Source of the DNA: an uncultured Mucispirillum sp.
Lineage (GTDB): Bacteria; Chrysiogenota; Deferribacteres; Deferribacterales; Mucispirillaceae
Length of the DNA: 64,000 bases
NCBI GenBank assembly: GCA_944325215.1
Contig: CALUZC010000001.1
Coordinates: 118,310 to 182,309, forward strand
Reading direction: 5' to 3'
Part shown: one piece after another, positions 26,387-35,054 of the stretch
How positions within the stretch are numbered: position 1 is the stretch's first letter
How the letters are laid out: each line of letters opens with the position of its first letter
Position numbers and translations under genes: made by a program
Notes under the pieces: model-generated
Told to the model about the DNA's origin: nothing
Databases searched by the model: none
Seen by the model: only the letters and a program-made list of their open reading frames with translations

Positions 26387-27931
26387 ATGAGTAAAGAGGA
26401 ATATCCATCATCAGTTATTATTATACAAAATATTACAGGTGCGAAAATAGTTAAAGAAACCCATATTTCATATGCCATTATAGGTGATGAATTTGTATAT
26501 AAAATAAAAAAACCTGTAGATTTTGGATTTTTAGATTACAGGCTTTCAAAAAGCAGAAAAATGTATACAATTTTAGAAAAGGATTTAAATGATAGATTTT
26601 CTAAAGGAATTTATCTTGAAGTTTTAAAATTGGTTAGGCAAAACGAAAAGGATTTTGCACTGGTTCCTGTGGAAAGCTCCCTTACTGCATTAGAATATGT
26701 TTTAAAAATGAAAAGAATTAATGATGATGATTTTCTTCAAAATCGTATAGAAAAAGACTTGATTTCTTGTGAAGATATGGAAAAAATTGGTCAAGAAACT
26801 GCAAATTTATTAAAAAACTTAGATAATGCTCCTAAAGATGATGAATTTGAAAGTAACTATCATGTTGTTAGATATAATGCTGAGGAAAATTTTACTCAAA
26901 CTGAGCAATATGTTTCTAAATTTATTGATAAAGAAAGTTTTGATTTTATAAAAGAACAAACACTTTCCTTTTTAGAAGCAAATAAGGATATATTTATAAA
27001 AAGAGCAGAAAATGGATATGTGAAAAATGGGCATGGCGATTTACGTCTTGAACATATTTATTTTAATAATGATAATACAGTGGGTTTAATTGACTGTATT
27101 GAATTTAACAGACGTTTTAGGTTTAATGATGTAATATCTGAAGCCTCATTTTTGTCTATGGAACTTGACAGTATGGGGCACATAGAATTTGCAGATTCAT
27201 TTTTAAAGGGATTTTTAACAGTATTTAATGATGAAGAAAGTTTGAAACTTATTAATTATTATAGATGTTATCTTGCTTATGTTCGTGCAAAAGTAACATG
27301 TTTTCTTGTGGCTTCAAAAGATGAAAGCTGGGAATTATATGAACAAAAAGTAGGCGAAATAAAAAGACTTATAGATATGTCTGCAATGTATGCAAAAGCT
27401 ATGCACAGGGAGAATATAATTTTTTATGGTTTAATGGGAACAGGTAAATCAAAAAATGCTTATGCTTTTTCAAAAAGATTTCCTGTTGCTATATTTACTT
27501 CTGATATAATACGTAAAGAATTGGCAGGGCTTAATAAAGAAGATAGGCAATATATTGACTGGGGAACAGGTATATATACTGTTGAAAATTCGCTTATGCT
27601 TTATAATAAGCTTGGTGAATATGTGGCAGAAAAACATAATGTTGGGAGATTATCGCTTGTTGATGCATCATTTACTAAAATAGAATATTTAAATGAGTAT
27701 AAAAAAAGTAATGTCGGCAATATTACTTTTATTAATTTTGATGCACCAATTGATGAAATAAATGCCAGACTTCTAAAACGTGAAAATAAAACTACAGTTA
27801 CTGATGGCAGAAGAGAAATAGCAGAAAAACAAAGAAGTTGTGCAAGTATTCCAGAGTATGATTTACAGATTATAACCACTGGCAGCGTATCAGATAATAT
27901 AGAAAAAATTTATAAATTTTTAATAAAATGA
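26387..27931 (+). CDS. Fused aminoglycoside-phosphotransferase-like and P-loop kinase protein
   Basis: 514 residues in two parts. Residues about 1-340 resemble the APH-like family: HGDLRLEHIYF as the catalytic loop and GLIDCIEFNRRFRFND as the metal-binding Asp region. Residues about 345-514 form a small-molecule kinase with the P-loop FYGLMGTGKSKNA and a lid-like RLLKRENKT region. The fusion matches a family usually annotated as bifunctional aminoglycoside phosphotransferase/ATP-binding protein (COG2187 plus COG0645). The true substrate is not known and drug resistance should not be assumed. Stop overlaps the next gene by four bases. Confidence 0.75.
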   Translation: MSKEEYPSSVIIIQNITGAKIVKETHISYAIIGDEFVYKIKKPVDFGFLDYRLSKSRKMYTILEKDLNDRFSKGIYLEVLKLVRQNEKDFALVPVESSLTALEYVLKMKRINDDDFLQNRIEKDLISCEDMEKIGQETANLLKNLDNAPKDDEFESNYHVVRYNAEENFTQTEQYVSKFIDKESFDFIKEQTLSFLEANKDIFIKRAENGYVKNGHGDLRLEHIYFNNDNTVGLIDCIEFNRRFRFNDVISEASFLSMELDSMGHIEFADSFLKGFLTVFNDEESLKLINYYRCYLAYVRAKVTCFLVASKDESWELYEQKVGEIKRLIDMSAMYAKAMHRENIIFYGLMGTGKSKNAYAFSKRFPVAIFTSDIIRKELAGLNKEDRQYIDWGTGIYTVENSLMLYNKLGEYVAEKHNVGRLSLVDASFTKIEYLNEYKKSNVGNITFINFDAPIDEINARLLKRENKTTVTDGRREIAEKQRSCASIPEYDLQIITTGSVSDNIEKIYKFLIK

Positions 27932-28929
27932 AGTCAAATTATTATATAAGAAGGGTAAACTCCCCATTTGATGACAGTGGTATTTTTGTTCGTAATGTAT
28001 ATATGAAGAAGGCTGTATTGTTTGATTGTGGCAGACTTAGTAATATTGATAATTCTGAACTTAATGATATATCATATATATTTATAAGCCATACTCATGT
28101 TGACCATTTTAGTGGGTTTGATAGGTTTTTGAGAACTTCGCTGCTATCTGGTAATACATTTACATTTTTTGGTCCAAAAGGATTTATAAATAATGTATAT
28201 GGAAAATTATCAAGTTATACTTGGAATTTGATTTATGATTATGATATTGTTTTTAGGGCAATAGAGTTAAGACTAGATGGTATTATTGGTGCAGAATTTT
28301 CTTCAAAAAATGGATTTGTAAAAGAAGATTATAATGTAAATAATGCTGTATCTTTAGATGATGGTTTTACTATAGAGTATGATTTTTTTGACCATGGGAT
28401 ACCTTCAATAGGTTATAGATTAAAAGAGCCAAAACGCATATCTATGAATAAAGAAAAAATGAGTAAATACGGTTTAAAACAAGGGGTTTGGATAAAAACA
28501 TTAAAAGATATTATTTTAAGTAATAATGGTAATGATTTATTAGAGGTGGATACCATAAATGGCAAAAAGAACTATTATACAGATGAATTAAAAAATATGG
28601 TGGTAGAATATCCTATTCCACAGGATATAACCTATATTACAGATATAGCACCTACATTTAATAATTATAAGAAAGCAATATCCCTTGCTAGAGATAGTTT
28701 TGTATTATTGATAGAATCAGTATTTATGAATAATGATATTTTACATGCAATGGAGAAAAATCATTTATCCATTGGTCTTTCAAAGCAAATATTTAAAGAG
28801 TCAAATTCTAAACTCGTATCATTTGGGCATTTTGCTCCAAAATATGATAAAGTAAAAGATATATTTTTTAATGAACTATATAAAGATTTAGATATGAAAA
28901 AAATAGTAAAAAATGAGCTAAACAGGTGA
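27928..28929 (+). CDS. Metallo-beta-lactamase-fold hydrolase (RNase Z-like)
   Basis: 333 residues. The metal motif ISHTHVDHFSG gives His55, His57, Asp59 and His60. YDFFDHGIPSIGYRL and the C-terminal VSFGHFAPKYD supply the other conserved His/Asp positions in the RNase Z/ElaC-like layout. The C-terminal half is longer than true tRNase Z and lacks a clear exosite arm, so it is probably a related esterase or nuclease of unknown substrate. It is coupled to the preceding kinase fusion (ATGA) and followed after 3 bases by an esterase gene. Confidence 0.75.
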   Translation: MKSNYYIRRVNSPFDDSGIFVRNVYMKKAVLFDCGRLSNIDNSELNDISYIFISHTHVDHFSGFDRFLRTSLLSGNTFTFFGPKGFINNVYGKLSSYTWNLIYDYDIVFRAIELRLDGIIGAEFSSKNGFVKEDYNVNNAVSLDDGFTIEYDFFDHGIPSIGYRLKEPKRISMNKEKMSKYGLKQGVWIKTLKDIILSNNGNDLLEVDTINGKKNYYTDELKNMVVEYPIPQDITYITDIAPTFNNYKKAISLARDSFVLLIESVFMNNDILHAMEKNHLSIGLSKQIFKESNSKLVSFGHFAPKYDKVKDIFFNELYKDLDMKKIVKNELNR

Positions 28930-28932
28930 TGT

Positions 28933-29742
28933 ATGTTTAAACCGTTTGGAAAATTTGCAAAAACAGCTGATGAAATATACAGGCAAGACATAGAAATCTC
29001 TGAAAAAGCAGGTGCTTTATTAGATGGCTGTAAACCGTATTTTAAGAAGCATTCTAAAAATGGTGTATTATTAATACATGGTTTTGCTGCTGCTCCTAAT
29101 GAGCTTTTGCCGCTTGCTTATGAACTTGAAAAGTATGATATTAGTGTGTATGTAGTTCGTGTCGCAGGTCATGTAACAAATCTTGATGATTTTATTAAGT
29201 CTACATATATGCAGTGGTATGAAAGTATTGAGTTAGGTTATAACTGTCTTGCTTCTTTTTGTGATAAAATATGTGTAGTAGGGCAGTCTAATGGTGGTCT
29301 TTTAGCTTCTGCAGTAACAAGATATAATAAAGTGGATTTTTTAGCACTTTTAGCACCAGCTTACAAAGTTAGAATTCCCGGTTTTTTTCTTATTCCATAT
29401 TTAAGAAAAATTATTAAATATTTTCCTAGAAGGGTTAAGGGTATTACTTTTAATTACCCAGTTTTTCCTTCAGAACCTTTATACCAAATGAAACTTTTAC
29501 AGGATAAAGTAGAACAGTTTGTATATGATATTAATATACCAGTCTTATTGGCTGTATCCAATAAAGATATACTAATATCCCCAAAAAAAGCAAAAGAAGT
29601 TGTTGCAAAAATGGCATCATCTGATAAAACAGTATTTACATATGATAATAAAGAATATAAAGTAAAGCATATATTAACAGAAAATCACTCTGTAAAAATT
29701 ATTAATGATATAGCATTATGGATAAAGGAGAAAATGGCATAA
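28933..29742 (+). CDS. Alpha/beta hydrolase (carboxylesterase-like)
   Basis: 269 residues. The oxyanion segment VLLIHGFAAAPNEL and the nucleophile elbow VVGQSNGGLLA (Ser119) belong to the monoglyceride-lipase/Est30-like group. Asp in NKDILISP and His in the C-terminal ENHSVKIINDIALW complete the likely catalytic triad. It is cytoplasmic, without signal peptide. The stop TAA abuts the proC ATG. Substrate unknown. Confidence 0.8.
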   Translation: MFKPFGKFAKTADEIYRQDIEISEKAGALLDGCKPYFKKHSKNGVLLIHGFAAAPNELLPLAYELEKYDISVYVVRVAGHVTNLDDFIKSTYMQWYESIELGYNCLASFCDKICVVGQSNGGLLASAVTRYNKVDFLALLAPAYKVRIPGFFLIPYLRKIIKYFPRRVKGITFNYPVFPSEPLYQMKLLQDKVEQFVYDINIPVLLAVSNKDILISPKKAKEVVAKMASSDKTVFTYDNKEYKVKHILTENHSVKIINDIALWIKEKMA

Positions 29743-30537
29743 ATGGTATTAGGAGTTATTGGTGCAGGAAATATGGCACAGGCTTTAATATCTGGTATAA
29801 TTAAATCAAAGGTACTTGAAAGCAGCAGTATTATTGTATCTAATTATAACAGTAAAAAAGCTGAAGATTTAGTTAAAAAATATAATGTATTAGTAGAAGA
29901 TAATATTAATGTTATAAGAAAAAGTAATGTTATATTACTGGCTGTAAAACCTTATGCAGTTATTGACACATTAAACCAATATATTGAAGATTTAAAGGAT
30001 AAAATAGTTATTTCTGTAGCAGCAGGTATAAGTATAAGTGATATGGAACAAGTTTCTTCCACGTTAAAAATTATAAGAACTATGCCAAATACCCCTGTTG
30101 AAGTTTGTGAAGGTGTTATTGCTTATTCAAAAGGAAAAAATATTTCTAATGATGATATTGTAGTATTAGAAAAACTTTTTTCAAAACTTGGTTTATTATT
30201 TTATATTGATGAAAATAAAATAGATGCAGTATCTGCCTTAACAGGTTGTTCCCCTGCTTATATTTATCAAATTATTGAAGCTATGAGCGATGCTGGAGTT
30301 AGAATGGGGCTTTCAAGAGAACTTTCTATTCAGCTATCATCTATGGCAGTAAAAGGTGCTGGTAGTATGGTTTATGAAACAAATACACATCCAGCAGTGC
30401 TTAAAGACAAAGTAACATCACCAGCAGGTTCAACTATTGAAGGTATAGCTGAAATGGAGAGAAAAGGTGTTAGGGGAGTTATTATTTCTGCACTATATAA
30501 AGCTTATGAAAAAACATTATCTTTTACAAGAAAATAA
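29743..30537 (+). CDS. proC: Pyrroline-5-carboxylate reductase
   Basis: 264 residues. The dinucleotide-binding start LGVIGAGNMAQALISGI, the LLAVKPYAV segment and the C-terminal signature SPAYIYQIIEAMSDAGVRMGLSRELS are those of ProC, which reduces pyrroline-5-carboxylate to proline with NAD(P)H. Length is normal. It follows the esterase directly and precedes a small membrane protein by 13 bases. Confidence 0.95.
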   Translation: MVLGVIGAGNMAQALISGIIKSKVLESSSIIVSNYNSKKAEDLVKKYNVLVEDNINVIRKSNVILLAVKPYAVIDTLNQYIEDLKDKIVISVAAGISISDMEQVSSTLKIIRTMPNTPVEVCEGVIAYSKGKNISNDDIVVLEKLFSKLGLLFYIDENKIDAVSALTGCSPAYIYQIIEAMSDAGVRMGLSRELSIQLSSMAVKGAGSMVYETNTHPAVLKDKVTSPAGSTIEGIAEMERKGVRGVIISALYKAYEKTLSFTRK

Positions 30538-30550
30538 ATAGGAGAAAAGT

Positions 30551-30943
30551 ATGAAAAATATTCTATCAACAATAATAGTATTTGGAGTTATTTTTTTCTT
30601 AATAATTATTGGAGCTTATGTTTTTGATAAGTTTAATGGTTTTGGTTTAATAGATAGTGTTGATTCTTCTATTAATCAAGGGATAGATAAATTAATAGGG
30701 GATAATGATAGTAGTTTAAGTGATAATTTATCTTATGATAATAGTAGTATTATTGAAAGTAAAATCAGCCCAAATATTGATAATAATACTGATAATATTT
30801 CTGTTAATGTATTAGATAATATTAGTGAAACAATTGATAATTCATCAAGTAATGCTTTGAATAAAGAAGTTTCTGATAATACAAGTTCATCAATTAATCA
30901 GCAAGACAATATATCTAACGATAATTCTTCATTACAGCAATAA
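30551..30943 (+). CDS. Membrane-anchored Asn/Ser/Asp-rich protein of unknown function
   Basis: 130 residues. A single N-terminal helix (about 5-26) is followed by roughly 100 residues made mostly of Asn, Ser, Asp and Ile (DNISVNVLDNISETIDNSS and similar), with no recognisable domain. A good GGAG lies before the ATG and a convergent terminator follows the stop, so it looks expressed. Likely an extracytoplasmic, disordered tail. I recognise no family. Confidence 0.6.
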   Translation: MKNILSTIIVFGVIFFLIIIGAYVFDKFNGFGLIDSVDSSINQGIDKLIGDNDSSLSDNLSYDNSSIIESKISPNIDNNTDNISVNVLDNISETIDNSSSNALNKEVSDNTSSSINQQDNISNDNSSLQQ

Positions 30944-30953
30944 AAAAATATAT

Positions 30954-30994
30954 AAGTAAATACTAAATATTATATTTTTGTTTAGTATTTACTT
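30954..30994. terminator. Hairpin between convergent genes
   Basis: AAGTAAATACTAAA (30954-30967) pairs perfectly over 14 bases with TTTAGTATTTACTT (30981-30994). It lies between the proC-side transcript and the PAP2 gene on the other strand. The stem is AT-rich and the T tracts are imperfect. Confidence 0.55.
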
Positions 30995-31014
30995 TATATA
31001 ATAGTAGAAATTTT

Positions 31015-31728
31015 TTATTCACTGCTCCTAATAGATTCTGGTAAGTCATCATTTGGATAAAATAATTTATATACAAGTGTAATAACAAGCCATGTAAAGA
31101 AAAAAGCAAAAACAATATCTGTAAAGAAATGCCTTCCTTGAAATATCCTTACAAAACCAACTAATAAACCAAATAGAAATGTGCTGCTAAATATAATTTT
31201 ACGTGTAGAACCTCTAAAGAAAAAACCTAATACCATAAAAGTAAAAGCAAAAGAAGCATGACCAGAAACGAAAGAGCAGTTACTTGCACATTGGTTAGAA
31301 ATCACAAATGGTGCTTGAAACTGCATATCTCCACCATACTGTTCAATATGAGCAGGTCTTGGTCTACCAACATGTTCTTTTAATATGCTGTTAACAACAA
31401 TTCCAGGAGCAAGAGCATATACTGCAATTAAAAATATTATAGCTTTTCTATTTAATCCAAAAGGATTAGTTTTATTTATAAGATTTATTATAAGCATCAC
31501 AAGTAAAAGCACAATAATTAGTGCAGTTAAATAATAAGCACCTTCATATATAATCAATCCAAAAGTGTTCTGAGCTAAATAAAAGCCTTCATCATTGTAG
31601 AATATATTGGTAATTTTTAAGTCAATACCACTAAAGATATAAGATAGTATTCCCAGCACTATGAAAAGTGCTAGAAATACTTTATGTTCAATTATATATT
31701 CTTTTAATATTTTTTTCATGTTATTCAT
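31015..31728 (-). CDS. PAP2-family membrane phosphatase
   Basis: 237 residues with about six membrane helices. The three phosphatase motifs are present: KEHVGRPRP, the histidine motif SFVSGHASFAF, and GRHFFTDIVFAF. The layout resembles lipid-phosphate phosphatases, including LpxE-type lipid A phosphatases and undecaprenyl-pyrophosphate phosphatases; sequence alone does not decide. It begins 2 bases after the leuB stop and is probably co-transcribed. Confidence 0.85.
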   Translation of the reverse strand: MNNMKKILKEYIIEHKVFLALFIVLGILSYIFSGIDLKITNIFYNDEGFYLAQNTFGLIIYEGAYYLTALIIVLLLVMLIINLINKTNPFGLNRKAIIFLIAVYALAPGIVVNSILKEHVGRPRPAHIEQYGGDMQFQAPFVISNQCASNCSFVSGHASFAFTFMVLGFFFRGSTRKIIFSSTFLFGLLVGFVRIFQGRHFFTDIVFAFFFTWLVITLVYKLFYPNDDLPESIRSSE

Positions 31729-31730
31729 AG

Positions 31731-32810
31731 TTATTTTATTCTGCTAATAATCTCATTACCCATTTCTGCTGTTGAAACAATTTTTACATCTTTAGATTCA
31801 CCAGCAATATCTTTAGTGCGAATATTTGCTGCTAAAGTTTCTGCCACTGCATTTTCTATTACTTTTGCTTCTTTATCTAAATTAAAGCTGTATCTTAACA
31901 TAAGTGCAGAAGATAAAATTTGAGCAATAGGATTTGCAATCCCTTGCCCTGCAATATCTGGAGCAGAGCCACCTATCGGTTCATATAACCCAAACCCACT
32001 TTCGTTAATAGAAGCAGATGGCAGCATACCTAATGAACCAGAAAGCATAGCAGCTTCATCACTTAAAATATCGCCAAACATATTTTCTGTTAATATTACA
32101 TCAAATTGAGCAGGATAACGAACAAGCTGCATAGCTGCATTATCTACAAACATATGACTAAGTTCTATATCAGAATATTCCTTTTGATGAAGCTCTGTGA
32201 CAACATTTCTCCATAGTATGCTTGTCATTAATACATTTGCTTTATCCACACTACAAACTTTTTTATTACGCATTCTAGCTGCTTCAAAGGCTTTTACTGC
32301 AATTCTTTTTATTTCATCTTCACTATAAGCCATAGTATCAACTGCTGACTTACCATCTTCTGCTATTTTTTTAGGTTGGCCAAAATAAATCCCACCAGTT
32401 AATTCTCTAAAAAATATAATATCTATACCATCTTTAACAAGCTCATGTTTTAATGAACTTGCATGAGTAAGAGAAGGAAATATTTTAACAGGTCTAAGGT
32501 TTGCAAATAATTTGAAATGTTTTCTAAGAGGGAGCAGAGCACCACGTTCTGGCTGTTTTTCTGGTGGAAGGTTTTCCCATTTAGGTCCACCAACTGAACC
32601 AAAGAGAATTGCATTGGAATTTTCGCATAGTTTTACTGTTTCTTCAGGTAATGGTGATCCTGTTTTATCATAAGCTATACCACCAATATAGCCTTCATTA
32701 AATTCAAATGTGTGATTATATTTTTTACAAATCGTATCAAGAACTTTTCTAGCTTCAGCCATTACTTCTGGTCCTATTCCATCACCAGATAGAACTGCAA
32801 TTTTATTCAT
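31731..32810 (-). CDS. leuB: 3-isopropylmalate dehydrogenase
   Basis: 359 residues from the ATG at 32810, which has GGAGG five bases upstream; the upstream in-frame TTG at 32822 overlaps that site. [29 protein letters not shown] and the C-terminal [14 protein letters not shown] are diagnostic. It oxidatively decarboxylates 3-isopropylmalate in leucine synthesis with NAD. The phenylalanine-containing [11 protein letters not shown] loop distinguishes it from isocitrate dehydrogenase. No other leu gene is adjacent. Confidence 0.95.
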   Translation of the reverse strand: MNKIAVLSGDGIGPEVMAEARKVLDTICKKYNHTFEFNEGYIGGIAYDKTGSPLPEETVKLCENSNAILFGSVGGPKWENLPPEKQPERGALLPLRKHFKLFANLRPVKIFPSLTHASSLKHELVKDGIDIIFFRELTGGIYFGQPKKIAEDGKSAVDTMAYSEDEIKRIAVKAFEAARMRNKKVCSVDKANVLMTSILWRNVVTELHQKEYSDIELSHMFVDNAAMQLVRYPAQFDVILTENMFGDILSDEAAMLSGSLGMLPSASINESGFGLYEPIGGSAPDIAGQGIANPIAQILSSALMLRYSFNLDKEAKVIENAVAETLAANIRTKDIAGESKDVKIVSTAEMGNEIISRIK

Positions 32811-32876
32811 TATTGCCTCCAAATAATTAAATAGACAAGTAAGTCTATATTATAAATATTTTTTTTTCAAGTAAAA

Positions 32877-33923
32877 TTACTTCATAGAGCGTTTAAATGA
32901 AAATATTAATAGTATAATAAATATAAATAGTGGAATCCATGCAGATAGAGCAGGGCTAATAATAATTTCCCCAGCACTATTTTCGAAGTATAATATTAAT
33001 ACATTATATAGAAATGCAAGACCAATAGATATTAATATACCAAAAGATTTACCACTTCTTGAGAGAAATATTCCTAATGAAAATCCAAAAAGTATCATAA
33101 CGATAGCAGAAAATGGTGTTGAAAGTCTTTTGTGTAACTCAAACATTGCCTTTGGATTATCACTATTTTCTATTAACTGAGAAATACTCATTGTCATAGG
33201 AGTATTCACTGCTTTTGCTATATTTATATTTAATGGTAAATTAATAGTCATATTCTGAAACCCAACAGTTGTAATCTCATTTTTTTCATTCTCCATAGAA
33301 TATGTTCCATTATTGAAAATCATTTCTATGCTTCTAGAGTTTGTTGGAGTAATAGTTGCTTTTTTTGCATTAATAATTGATTTATTATTTGTCTGTATTA
33401 GTATCATATCTTCAAAATCTTTATCAGATATTTTTTTATCTACATACATAATTATACCCGGTATTTGCTTATACATTTCATTAGCTTTTATATCTTTTAT
33501 TGAAATATGTTCTACAATTTTATTTAAATTATTATATGCAAGGGTAGAACCTTTTTCCACAAAATAAAGCCCCATTGATAAATTAATTAATGCTGCAACA
33601 ATCCCAATATAAATTAATGGTTTTATTAAAGCTTTATTACTTGCTCCAATAGCTTTCATGGAAATTAGTTCTGAATCTGTTGATAATCTACTAAAAGCTA
33701 TTAATGTGGCTAAAAGACCAGCTAATGGGATAGTCATAAAAAAAATAGAAGGAAGCATATATATAATTGTTTCAATAAGAACGATTGCAGGAACATTTTT
33801 GGAAAAGAATAAATCTGCTAAATTGATTATTTTTTCCATCAGTAGTAAAAACATAAAGAATAAATTACCAATTATAAAGTAAGGGACTAATTCCTTAACT
33901 ATATACTTCTGAACTAAATTCAT
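32877..33923 (-). CDS. LptF/LptG family LPS export permease
   Basis: 348 residues, YjgP/YjgQ family: three N-terminal membrane helices, a periplasmic beta-jellyroll domain (about 130-250) and three C-terminal helices. Segments such as TDSELISMKAIGAS, after helix three, match the coupling helix region that contacts LptB. With LptB (gene at 696) it would extract LPS. Only one such gene is present here, so whether it is the F or G subunit is not resolved. It starts 1 base after the DUF1820 stop, at the end of the fliD run. Confidence 0.85.
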   Translation of the reverse strand: MNLVQKYIVKELVPYFIIGNLFFMFLLLMEKIINLADLFFSKNVPAIVLIETIIYMLPSIFFMTIPLAGLLATLIAFSRLSTDSELISMKAIGASNKALIKPLIYIGIVAALINLSMGLYFVEKGSTLAYNNLNKIVEHISIKDIKANEMYKQIPGIIMYVDKKISDKDFEDMILIQTNNKSIINAKKATITPTNSRSIEMIFNNGTYSMENEKNEITTVGFQNMTINLPLNINIAKAVNTPMTMSISQLIENSDNPKAMFELHKRLSTPFSAIVMILFGFSLGIFLSRSGKSFGILISIGLAFLYNVLILYFENSAGEIIISPALSAWIPLFIFIILLIFSFKRSMK

Positions 33924-33924
33924 A

Positions 33925-34215
33925 TTAATTTTTTACCGGATTAAAAATATTAATAATTTGTGCTTTTTTATCTTCTTTTAATTCTTCAATTCTTATAATA
34001 TAGTTTCCAGAAATAATAATACGCTTTGTATCTTTAAACAATTTATGTGCCTTATCCTCACCCGGAGTTAGGATAATATCAGATTGGTTTGGAAACTCAA
34101 TACCAGAAATTTCAATAAACCCTAGAAAATCAGCTTGTGAAATATTTGTTGCATATACAGTGGTGTGTTCTTTGTCTTCATCAATAATAGTTATTTTATA
34201 CAATTCTTTGGCCAT
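33925..34215 (-). CDS. DUF1820-family small protein
   Basis: 96 residues. YKITIIDEDKEHTTVYATNIS, then DFLGFIEISGIEF, LTPGEDKAHKLFKDTKR and YIIRIEELKED follow the DUF1820 pattern (nucleic-acid- or protein-binding barrel of unknown role). No signal or membrane segment. It is tightly packed between the fliT-like gene and the LptF/LptG gene. The family is of unknown function. Confidence 0.7.
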   Translation of the reverse strand: MAKELYKITIIDEDKEHTTVYATNISQADFLGFIEISGIEFPNQSDIILTPGEDKAHKLFKDTKRIIISGNYIIRIEELKEDKKAQIINIFNPVKN

Positions 34216-34222
34216 GAAAAAA

Positions 34223-34558
34223 CTAATATCTCCTATTTATTCTATGAGCAAATTGATGTTTTACTGCACCATATCCTACCATATTTTTGTTTTTTTTAAG
34301 GCTGTTTATTTGTTCTGAAACACTTTCCTGCTTATCCTGTATGCGTTTTATAACTTCATGTATTAAACAAACAAGTTTTTCAATTTCTGCATTACTATGC
34401 AATTCTTGATTATTATCAAGTATTTGTTGCAATTGACCAAAATAGTTATTAAAAACATCGATTTCTGTAATATACTCATCATTAATTTCAATTGAACATA
34501 ACTTTCTAGCCTGTGTTTTACATTGGTGTAATATTACTTCAAAATCATTCATATTCAT
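34223..34558 (-). CDS. Putative flagellar chaperone (FliT/FlgN-like position)
   Basis: 111 residues, helical and polar, with no recognisable enzyme motif. It directly follows fliS in the fliD-fliS run, the place usually held by FliT, and has FliT-like length and helical character. Two ATGs (34558 and 34552) follow a GGGTAGAG. Sequence similarity to FliT is not convincing by eye. Confidence 0.45.
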   Translation of the reverse strand: MNMNDFEVILHQCKTQARKLCSIEINDEYITEIDVFNNYFGQLQQILDNNQELHSNAEIEKLVCLIHEVIKRIQDKQESVSEQINSLKKNKNMVGYGAVKHQFAHRINRRY

Positions 34559-34608
34559 CTCTACCCATCAGCAGAATATATCTATTTCATTTATATGTCC
34601 ATAAAAAA

Positions 34609-35037
34609 TTATCCTGCAAAGTTAATTGATTTGATTTGTTCTTTATTAACAGGGTTCTTAACAACAGAAATATTTTCTTTTTCTACAATTTGTCTCCATG
34701 CTTCACACAGGGGAAGCAAGAGTTCAATTACAGATTCCACTTTATTTTTATCTTTATCTCTATTTGCTTCAATTAACTGCCAAATCATAAAATCATATAG
34801 TCGCATTAAGTTATTAGCAATTTCACCAGCATCCATGTTAAGTGTAGACATTAATTCATATAAAATATTTTCTGCCTTTACAATATTATTGTGAGCTTCC
34901 TGAATATTTTTTTCATCAATTGCTTTAGAAGCTTTACGTAGAAATTTAATTGTTCCTTCAAAAAGTAAAACAACAATTTTTCCTTTTGTAGCCCCTTCAA
35001 CTTCCTGTTTTTTATAATTCTGGTAAGCTGTTTGCAT
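34609..35037 (-). CDS. fliS: Flagellin chaperone FliS
   Basis: 142 residues. The N-terminus ANYQ-like QTAYQNYKKQEVEGATKGKIVVLLFEGTIKFLRKA and the mid-segment ENILYELMSTLNMDAGEIANNLMRLYDFM are the FliS hallmark (helical bundle that binds the flagellin C-terminus). It begins 17 bases after the fliD stop. Confidence 0.95.
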   Translation of the reverse strand: MQTAYQNYKKQEVEGATKGKIVVLLFEGTIKFLRKASKAIDEKNIQEAHNNIVKAENILYELMSTLNMDAGEIANNLMRLYDFMIWQLIEANRDKDKNKVESVIELLLPLCEAWRQIVEKENISVVKNPVNKEQIKSINFAG

Positions 35038-35054
35038 AATATTCCCCCATTTAT

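Noticed and set aside
26387..27931. Antibiotic-resistance interpretation of the phosphotransferase-kinase fusion
   Set aside because: The APH-like fold is shared by many kinases of metabolites; the fusion family is widespread in ordinary genomes and nothing here points to drugs.
32832..32849. ATAGAC/GTCTAT inverted repeat between the LptF/LptG gene and leuB
   Set aside because: Only six base pairs and no proper T run on the minus strand; too weak to call a terminator or operator.
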